Origin: Ditylenchus dipsaci
Lineage: Eukaryota > Nematoda > Chromadorea > Rhabditida > Anguinidae
Assembly (NCBI GenBank): GCA_004194705.1
Contig: SADC01000316.1
Coordinates: forward strand, 1-64,000
Direction of reading: 5' to 3'
DNA: 64,000 bases
The notes under the pieces were generated by a model. That model did not search any database and was not told the DNA's origin. It was given only the letters and a program-made list of their open reading frames with translations. The position numbers and the translations under genes were made by a program. Within the stretch, counting starts at the first letter, position 1. Every line of letters starts with the position of its first letter. Of this stretch, positions 56,881 through 64,000 are shown one piece after another.

Positions 56881-57383
56881 TAACAAACGATTTCATGAAT
56901 ATATACTGCATAAAATTGAGCATATTTTTGTCAATGGTATTTAAAAATAAAAAACTATTTTGAATTTTCATAAAGACAGAACGCCAAGCTTAATTTGGTC
57001 ATTTGACGTGTTTGACATGCCGTGGTTAGGTACCGTCAAGTTGACGGCGTCAACAAATGACTTTTTTAGCAATCCAGTTTTTCACACAAAACAAAAACTC
57101 GCACCGTAAATTGTACCATACTAATGTCTCAACTAATTATTTTTGTCAGCAGTGATTCATAACCACTGTACTTTGGTTCAATGCTGATGTAAAAACTTCG
57201 TCGCATACAAAATTTTGGTTTATTTTCTACGGAAATGTTCTTGTAAGACTGCTTTCTATAGCTCGAAACTTACGGTTTATTGGCTTCAGTTCTACAGTTT
57301 TGTATCGAAACTATGTAAGGAGAGTAAATAATTTTTCAATGCATGTTTTGTAGTTTGCTCGATAATCGGACAAGGCTCGTGAA

Positions 57384-58196
57384 ATGGAAGCAACCGACGA
57401 AAAAATCAAGAAGCTGCAGCAGAATGCCGAGTCAGTCAGAACCGGTGGAAAGGTGGACAGTTTTCTAATATCCCTGGTGTTCATTGAAAATGTCTATTGT
57501 TCAGGGCACTGCTCGCGCAAGAAGAAGGTAGTGCATAAGACGGCTGCAACCGACGACAAGAAGCTGCAGACCCATCTGAAGAAGATCTCGGTCACAACGA
57601 TTCCTTCAATCGATGAGGTTGGTTAATTTTGAAATTATGTATGGTCTTTTTTATATATCCTTTTTCCTCTGCAGGTCAACATGATTTGCGATGACGGTAA
57701 GTCGGGTGTTACTGTTTGTTCTAAATTCTTTAAAACATTACCAGGCTCCGTGATCCACTTCAACGTTCCAAGGTGCAGGCTTCTATCCCGTCGAATACTT
57801 TCTCGGTATGCAGAAATCTTCGCTTTTGTTTTAGTTCACTAATACGTATTAGGTTTAGATCACTGGAGTTGCTGAGAAGAAACGTGAGTCTTTACAATTA
57901 CCGATACCACTTTTCCTATGACCATTTGTAGCGTTGGAAGAGATGTTGCCGCATATTTTAACTCAGCTTGGAATCGGATCCCTTAATCAGCTGCAAAAGT
58001 TAGTGGATAAATCAAATCGTAAGAAGAAGTCAGATGATGGAGTTCCAGGTAGGTGTTCCAGGTCTTTGTACTGCAACATTCTCTTATTTCTTTCTCGGTT
58101 TCAGATCTGGTGGGTGACATCGACTTTGAGGAAGTGGCTAAGCAAGATGGTCAAGTGTCCAGTAGTTCCGCCAAGCCTTCCAAGGATCAGAGCTGA
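57384..58196 (+). CDS. icd-1: BTF3 / nascent polypeptide-associated complex beta, 7 exons
   Basis: NAC beta subunit; with NAC alpha it binds nascent chains at the ribosome exit and limits mistargeting to the ER. Exons: 57384-57452, 57505-57617, 57675-57696, 57745-57805, 57859-57883, 57932-58048, 58105-58196; GT/AG junctions, 166 residues against about 160 in the family. The ribosome-binding [10 protein letters not shown] (exon 2) and the NAC fold from KKLQTHLKK through [10 protein letters not shown] to the [12 protein letters not shown] region are all present, and the C-terminus [10 protein letters not shown] matches nematode ICD-1 as I remember it. Two single-base additions are needed: a C near 57516 (CGC-CGC) and an A at 57770-57771. 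With them every phase fits. Introns are 41-56 bases. No clear AATAAA follows; CAATAAG at 58217 is the nearest. Confidence 0.95.
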
Positions 58197-58689
58197 TGGA
58201 TGCTGTTGACTGAGTCAATAAGTGCCAATCAAGACAGAGACTCTATTGTTGTTATTAAGGACCACCTGTTTGTTGTAGAGTTAGTTCTTGATAAAGTTAT
58301 TTATTTACATACTACGCCTCTGTTAAGTTTGCTTTCTTAGTTTGGTTTCGGGGAATACTTCTTTTTGGCCATAGCATATTCTTTTGCAATAGACAGTGAA
58401 GGAACTAAGAATTGTTGTTCCTGTCCATTTAATTCTCGTTCTTGCCCATGGATTCCTTATGTGTTCGGCCATGGATTTCTTCTTTTCGCCCGTACTCCCT
58501 TAAATCATGTTCAGACTACTAATTGAGATGTTCTTAGATCTGAAATATGTTGCAAAATGTTTTCAGGCTGCAAACGAGTTCTCTTGGAGGGAAACGTCTT
58601 TAATCAAAATTCTACTTTTTGTATTGAGCAGCGCTAGAAAAATTTGAAAAACAATAGCATTAAATTTTACCTTTTGAATTTGTTCATAA

Positions 58690-59390
58690 TATTGTAAATT
58701 ACGACAAAAGATTGCTCGTCGGATCGTTATAATGTCTCTTAAAATTTCTATGATAGACACAGGACTATTAATAGGGGTTTCACGGCATTTTCAACATTGT
58801 TTTATGTTCTCAGTGTTTCATTCATTTCTCCCTATCCAAACCACGATTCATAATTGTTCATATCTTCTTTGAACTCCAAGAAAGTAAAGCTGCCATACTT
58901 CCCAACGCTTGAATCCGATAAACTGACTGAGCCAATGGAGAGAATTTAGCAGTCAGTGTGTTCACGGTTTTCGGAGCGTCTAAAATAGTGTTCTCAACAC
59001 TTCTGCGTGAAGGTAAAGGGAAATTTAGAACGCTGTATACAGCTGGTTGTGATGAATTGAGTGAGCTCTCCATTTCCAGAGAATTGTCATGGCGTCCCCG
59101 TCTTTCATGTCTTCTTCCTCAACCTAGTCCAAAAGAAAGGAGACGATTGGTGTATTAAACTACTTCAGCTACTTTTGCATTTTAAAATTCACATATTGTT
59201 GGTTTTTCATAATATCTGGTCGCAATCTATGATATTATGAACAAATTATTATGAACAAAAATAATTTAATTATAGTTTTACGCAAAAGGAAAAAAAAAGC
59301 ATTGTGAACGCCGAGAGTGAGAGTGGAGTAAGGTGATTGTGAACACCCCCTTACTCTCACTCTCACTCCCACTCTCGCTCTATTAGAAGC
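58690..59390. repeat. Left arm of long inverted repeat (about 80% match to 63300-64000)
   Basis: From AATATTGTAAATTACGAC to GAGAGTGAGAGTGGAGTAAG, this arm matches the reverse complement of 63300-64000 with many substitutions and small indels (my estimate is roughly 80% identity). The right arm runs off the window, so the element is at least 5.3 kb. The arm encodes the conserved frame at 59006-59158. Confidence 0.8.
59006..59158 (+). CDS. Conserved 50-residue C-terminal exon, left copy, unknown function
   Basis: Reads EGKGKFRTLYTAGCDELSEL and then ISRELSWRPRLS, ending SPKERRRL near a TAA. The inverted copy at 63529-63681 encodes EGKGKFRMLVTAGCDELREL and PKELSWHPRLS, so changes between the copies are mostly silent or conservative. 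That favours a real coding exon under selection. The upstream exon and acceptor were not identified. I do not recognise the family. Confidence 0.45.
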   Translation, partial: REGKGKFRTLYTAGCDELSELSISRELSWRPRLSCLLPQPSPKERRRLVY

Positions 59391-59741
59391 ATGCAATTTT
59401 TTCAAACTTCAAGTGATCTGAAACTTCTGTTTTCATTTACTGTTTGAGCTGTGTAAAAAAGCATATTATATTTTTGAAATCCCTCGCGGGCACTTTTTAC
59501 ACAGCTCAAACAGTAAATGAAAACACGATTTTCAGACCACTTAAGGTTTGAGGGGGCTCTATTAGGGGGGGGGGGGCTCTATTAGAGGAATTACGGTACC
59601 ACATATAGCTCATCTCTATCACTGACATAAATGGTGCAGTAGGTATGTTGATGGGATGAATTTCTTTCACCGTCGGTTCGATTCCACTCTCACGGCTTTT
59701 CAAACGGCCGAAAGTATGTCATTTAGCTTTTTAGACTTGTC

Positions 59742-60235
59742 TGCATGGCGCAGTGGGTAAAGCTGGTACTAGTTCGGTTTAGGCCACACTTCTTATTTTT
59801 CCATTTTTTTATTACAAAATAATCCTTTATAACTCAACAATGTAGATTTCAGAAATTTGAGACCACAACAATACATAATATCATTGCCACTAAACTTTTT
59901 ACGCCAAACAAATCAGAAAGGTAACTGCGAAAAACTGATCTATGCGTGACATATTCATACTTGTGACGACGTTCAAACTTCTGCCGAGTGGATTCAATTG
60001 TTTATGATTTTGTTTGGCGTAAAAAGTTTAGTGGCAATGATATTATGTATTGTTTGTGGTCTCAAATTTCTGAAATCTACATTGTTGAGTTATAAAGGAT
60101 TATTTTGTAATAAAAAAATGGAAAAATAAGAGGTGTGGGCTAAACCGAACTAGTACCGTAAAGCTCGTAGTCACACCATTTACATAGCAAAATAGGCTAT
60201 TTTCCTCGGGGTCACGAGTTCGATCCCACCCTCTG
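59742..60235 (+). repeat. tRNA-derived SINE split by a 393-base insertion
   Basis: CATGGCGCAGTGGGTAAAGC (A box) precedes and CGAGTTCGATCCCACC (B box, near 60207) follows the inserted element. With the insertion and one duplicate removed, the two halves join into one SINE head of about 100 bases. Confidence 0.75.
59765..60157. mobile_element. Foldback MITE with 8-base duplication GTAAAGCT, inside SINE
   Basis: Ends GGTACTAGTTCGGTTTAGGC and the complement GCTAAACCGAACTAGTACC; arms of about 135 bases are almost identical. Direct repeats GTAAAGCT at 59757-59764 and 60158-60165 are exact. The 8-base duplication fits hAT-like elements. No coding capacity. Confidence 0.9.
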
Positions 60236-60800
60236 GTACATCCGATTTTTCACAAAAAAATTTGCGATTTTTTATTCACCAACTCGACTTAAAATCGAAA
60301 AGTAGACATAGGTCATAGAGATCAGATTTTCAGCTTTTTTTATAAAATTTTGAGTACAGGCCCGATGAAAGTCCAGAATTCACGTCAAATACAAGGCAAA
60401 AGTTGAAACGCAACTTCTTTTTGTATAAGGTTTGCGAGGTTTGTATTTCAGAGGGTGAGTTATACACCAAAGAAAGCTGAGAATCTCCCCTTGCAGAAAA
60501 TACAGATCGAATTTTCAAAATACAGATTTTATAAAACTAGAAGCCATTTCAAGTCTAAAAAACGTTTTTCTAGTCAAATTTGAGGAGTTTTTTAATTTCC
60601 CGTGAAATTCGCTTGAAAAGCTAAATGACACACTTCCGGGCGTTTTGAAAAGCCGTGACCCTCTGACTGTTTTCTTTTTTTCTTGACTACATCACAGAAG
60701 TTATAAGAAACATCAAGGGAGGATTAAAAAGCAACAAAAAGCCACTTAACGACCTCTGCTGACCTCATATCGAGGTTCGACTGTACTTACTTTTGTTTAC

Positions 60801-61963
60801 CTTAAGCGGCAATTGCATTAACATATACAAAGTGCCTAGAACAAATGTGCTCAGGCGGTCAAATGCTTGCCCAACATAACCATTTGTGAGCCCATCTGTT
60901 GAATGGAACAGGCCATTTAATTGCACAGCATCTGTCCAGAGTGAGGAAAAATACTGGAATTATAGGCAAGGCCACGTAATTAGTGGTGTGCATACCTGTC
61001 CAATACAACACATAAATATTGTACTTCGAAGCTGAATTTTTTTACAAAAAATTAATTTTTTAGTGTTTTTCTTTCGGATCATGTGTTTTTTATGGTTTTA
61101 AGCAAATTTTTAACATACTTCACCCTTGTTAAACCGGCAACCCCTCAAGTTTGATTGGCCAAGATTCTGACTCTTTTTTACTCTGTGTGATTTATGCTTC
61201 TGGTCCGACAAATTGCACGGATTTTTATTCGTTTGCATTTGGTTTTATTAGAGGAAGGAATTAGATGAAATACAGTAAACCGACAACTTCCTATTCTTAC
61301 ATTTCATAATAAAATATCGAAAAGTTCATTCTGTAGCCATCCCTTATGTCCTCATACAGTCAAGCCCGTATGCATAGTTGCACGCACAATTTTTTCGGCG
61401 CCGGGGTTTTCAAAAATCGGAGCCTACCGCCAGCATCGGCGCTCAATTTTTTTTTGAAAATTTTCGGTGCGCGCACTGGCGCTAGCACTGGCGCCCGTGC
61501 AACTATGCCTGTATGCCTTATACAACAGGACACCGACTGTATAAGGACAGCTGTTTTTGGGTTTTTTGGCCTTGGTTTCTTGCTTTCTTAGTTTTTTTTG
61601 TAAATAGAACCACCATATAAGGACACCTAGATATAAGACAGCGTTTAGCCGGTTGTCCTTATATAAAAGTTCGACTGTGTTGAAAATTTCAAGCACCAGT
61701 TGTGTATTTGACTATAAAAACAAATTCACTTGGACTCCAATGAGAATAAAATAGATATGGTAAGGCAGCATCAATGCACAGCTGAACACGTTGGTCACAA
61801 AATAAACTGCAACTGTCAAAGGTAATTTAGAGACACGCATTTTATGCTTTCTAAAAACAGAGGAATAAAGAACAAAGGCCATGGTATATATTGAAATTAT
61901 TTGGAAAATAGAACTGGCTATGCATTCTCCAAAGTTGACATAGTCTATATAGGTAGTATTCAT
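60801..61963 (-). CDS. 7TM chemoreceptor-like gene, first two exons
   Basis: Nematode-style serpentine receptor. Exon 1 (61730-61963, 78 codons) starts at an ATG with an NTT glycosylation site, then two hydrophobic helices: IFQIISIYTMAFVLY followed by basic RKHKMR, and LTVAVYFVTNVFSCALML. Exon 2 (60801-60953, 51 codons) joins in phase 0 (VQ | YFSS) and gives a loop plus a third helix, STFVLGTLYMLMQLPL. A GTAAAC donor follows; later exons were not found in the remaining 1.4 kb, so the gene may be broken. Intron 1 contains a group A foldback. It lies wholly inside the long inverted repeat. Family assignment (for example Srg- or Srv-like) is a guess. Confidence 0.5.
61358..61677. mobile_element. 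TA-foldback group A in receptor intron
   Basis: Left end TA then CAGTCAAGCCCGTATGCAT; right end TATAAAAGTTCGACTG. It has two phrases: GCATAGTTGCACG with its complement, and TATAAGGACA(G/C)C with its complement, as if two elements were merged. It lies within intron 60954-61729 of the receptor gene. Confidence 0.65.
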
Positions 61964-62049
61964 AATCTGAATATTTTTGCAAAAGATTGCTAGAAATAAG
62001 TACACACAGACAAAACACACTTTTACATATTTTTGAGTACATTACCAAT

Positions 62050-63290
62050 AAAAATTCTCAGACTATGTTGCCACTCAACGCTATATATGGATTGTTTAGC
62101 AGGAAATTTATTTTTTTTGTCTAATGGTTATTGTCTAATGATTTCGTTTGGCAATATAAAATTGAAAGATTTTTGTTGCAGAAGAAATGTACAAACATCT
62201 TAATCAGTCGCTCATGCGTTATTTTTCATAAGAAACCTTCAGAGCCTCATCCAAGCAGGAAAATGGTACTTTCTGATAAAATTCATACTTTTTACTTTTT
62301 TGTGACCCCAAATTTGTTTTATTTTGAAATTTTACGTCAATCACTCTAGGCCATTAAATTTTCATAGTCGAAAATTTGTACAAAATTTTTTTTAAGTGGA
62401 ACATTTATTCAGAGTCATCATTTCAACATAACAACATTTACATGATAGATTTTAGAAGAAATTAATTCAGCAAAAATTTTTTCGATTCTTAACGACCGTC
62501 AGTTTTGAAATATTATTTTGTATTGAAAAATTTATTTTCTGTGTATTATCTAAATCAAATCTTAGATCAATACAAAGGGATCACAGTCCATCAGAAGTCT
62601 TTTGTCTTGTCCAATCTCAACGCAATCTAGAACGTCAACCCTATACACTGTTCAAAAGCTTATCGCTGTACCTTCAAACGGAATATAAGTTTTCAAAAAT
62701 GTCAAATTTCTGAGTTCCTGACTTAGGAGGCTGTTTTATGAAAACACAGTAATAAAGTCGGAAATTCTAAGCATGCCATTGTGTTCAAGGTATTGTCGAT
62801 AGGCTATATAGGCGAAAATTTGGCATGCTCAAAATTGCTATCAAGTCGTAATAGGAAAATAGAAAAAATCGCTATTAAAGAAGAGGAATTGGAATTATCA
62901 GTTATCACGGGCGTTTTCCGCGCTGGCCCGTGACTTTTTCAGCCCGGCCCGGCGTGTAGGGTTTTTCAACGGGCCGGGCTGGCCCATGCACATGCCTGCT
63001 AAGCACACAATTCCATACAATTCAAAAGTAATAATTTTAAATCTCGGTTGTAGCAAACATTATTTTTTTCTCGACTAAATATTCTTAAACTATTTACTGA
63101 ATGCTCTGGTCCGTAAGCTAATTTTTGTGACTATTTCGAATTTACACAAAATTAGCTTTCCAAGTGCGTTTTTCCAATAGCTTTTCCAATTTTTTTTTGA
63201 TAAAAAGCAGGTTGAAATCTTAAGTAGGTATTAGCTTCAATAATTGTGCAACCGCTGACAGTCTACTTGGGCCTCTAAGAGACTAATGGC
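62050..63290. other. No gene seen; GC-rich patch at 62910-62990
   Basis: AT-rich between the receptor gene and the right arm. The patch CCCGGCCCGGCGTG and AACGGGCCGGGCTGGCCC resembles 40924-40980 and ends in CATGCACATGCCTGC. Confidence 0.35.
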
Positions 63291-63299
63291 CTGTTCACA

Positions 63300-64000
63300 T
63301 ACTGAGAGTGAGAGTGGGAGTGGAGTAAGGGGTGTTTACAATGACAACTTACTCTCACTCCCACTCTCACTCTCGTGTGTTCACAATGCTTTTTTTCCTT
63401 TAGCGTAAAAACTAACTTACTTGTTTTTTTATTTTTAAAATTTGTTCATAATAACATGGATTGCAACCATATATTGTGAAAAAACAAACTATATTTGATT
63501 TTTATAGGCAAAAGAAAGCTCAAGATCTTTATGACATCAATCGTCTCTTCTCTTTTGGACTAAGTTGAGGACGATTATATGAAAGACGGGGATGCCATGA
63601 CAATTCTTTAGGAATAGAGAGCTCACGCAATTCATCACAGCCAGCTGTAACCAGCATTCGAAATTTCCCTTTACCTTCACACAAATGGTGTCGAGAACGT
63701 GAACACACTGACTGTTGAATTCTCCCTATTTGTGCAGTCAGTTTATTGGGTTCAAGCGTTGGGAAAGGATAGCAGCTTTACTCTCTTGGAGTTAAAATAA
63801 GATTAAGAATTATTTTAGACAACTATGAAGCGGGCTCGGATAGGGAGAAATTAATTAATTAATGATTAATTAATGAAGAACTAAGAACATAAAATAATGT
63901 TTAAAATGCTATGAAACCTCTATTATAGTCCTGTGTCTATTATCGAAATTTTACATTATAACTATCAAACAAGCAATTTTTTGTCGTAATTTACAATATT
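63300..64000. repeat. Right arm of long inverted repeat, runs off the window
   Basis: Inverted copy of 58690-59390. It begins with the GAGAGTGAGAGTGGGAGTGG / CACTCCCACTCTCACTC array (63304-63378), which marks the inner edge of both arms. Confidence 0.8.
63529..63681 (-). CDS. Conserved 50-residue C-terminal exon, right copy
   Basis: Minus strand reads EGKGKFRMLVTAGCDELREL, then IPKELSWHPRLS and SPKEKRRLMS to a TAA at 63529-63531. It is paired with 59006-59158; see there for the comparison. Upstream of the Glu the two copies no longer agree in this frame, so the exon probably starts close to 63681. Confidence 0.45.
   Translation of the reverse strand, partial: CEGKGKFRMLVTAGCDELRELSIPKELSWHPRLSYNRPQLSPKEKRRLMS

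Noticed and set aside
60801..60953. A class A GPCR DRY-like motif (FFLTLDRCCAIKWP) in another frame of receptor exon 2
   Set aside because: It ends at a stop inside the exon and does not fit the phase 0 junction with exon 1. The chosen frame is open through the whole exon and matches both splice phases. The motif is striking, so I note it, but I judge it a coincidence.

Overview
This window is animal nuclear DNA, most likely from a nematode. The reasons are very short spliceosomal introns (about 50 bases) beside long transposon-filled ones, a ribosomal protein eS7 and a BTF3/NAC-beta gene that read most like nematode versions as I remember them, and two exons of a nematode-style 7TM chemoreceptor. 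No alignment was run. The sequence is AT-rich and dominated by palindromic (foldback) transposable elements, many nested in each other.

Genes, left to right: eS7 (minus, 6137-6828, 3 exons, intact); a large SR-type nuclear cyclophilin of the PPIG/NKTR/Moca-cyp class (minus, 10576-18668, 14 exons, about 1032 residues); a partial kelch-type beta-propeller gene (minus, about 29600-33517); an RBR ubiquitin ligase resembling RNF216/TRIAD3 (minus, 42863-46649, 11 exons, about 504 residues); BTF3/NAC-beta (plus, 57384-58196, 7 exons, 166 residues); a partial 7TM receptor (minus, 60801-61963); and a short conserved open frame present in both arms of a long inverted repeat that starts at 58690 and runs off the right edge. 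Exon phases agree throughout the eS7, cyclophilin, ligase and BTF3 models. Ten exon positions need a single base added or removed, almost all in homopolymer runs, which looks like uncorrected long-read assembly error rather than gene decay.

The rest is mobile DNA. I can show four insertions with perfect 8-base target duplications (8183-8995, 30115-31292, 55085-56373, 59765-60157); a large group of TA-flanked foldbacks with CAGTCGA-type ends; a second TA-flanked group with CCGTAT ends; TTAA-flanked MITEs; a group with G/C-run ends; tRNA-derived SINEs; relics of three other transposases; and a decayed LTR-retrotransposon gag. A 1.5 kb minisatellite built on a 10-base unit (48062-49530) lies inside a 3.4 kb TA-flanked composite.

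The most unusual pattern is that unrelated foldback elements each carry their own short phrase (about 8-20 bases), repeated several times in one arm and as its complement in the other, sometimes also at the centre. Phrases differ between elements even where the scaffold is the same. I regard this phrase amplification inside palindromic elements as the best candidate in the window for an undescribed process. No tRNA, rRNA or CRISPR gene was recognised.
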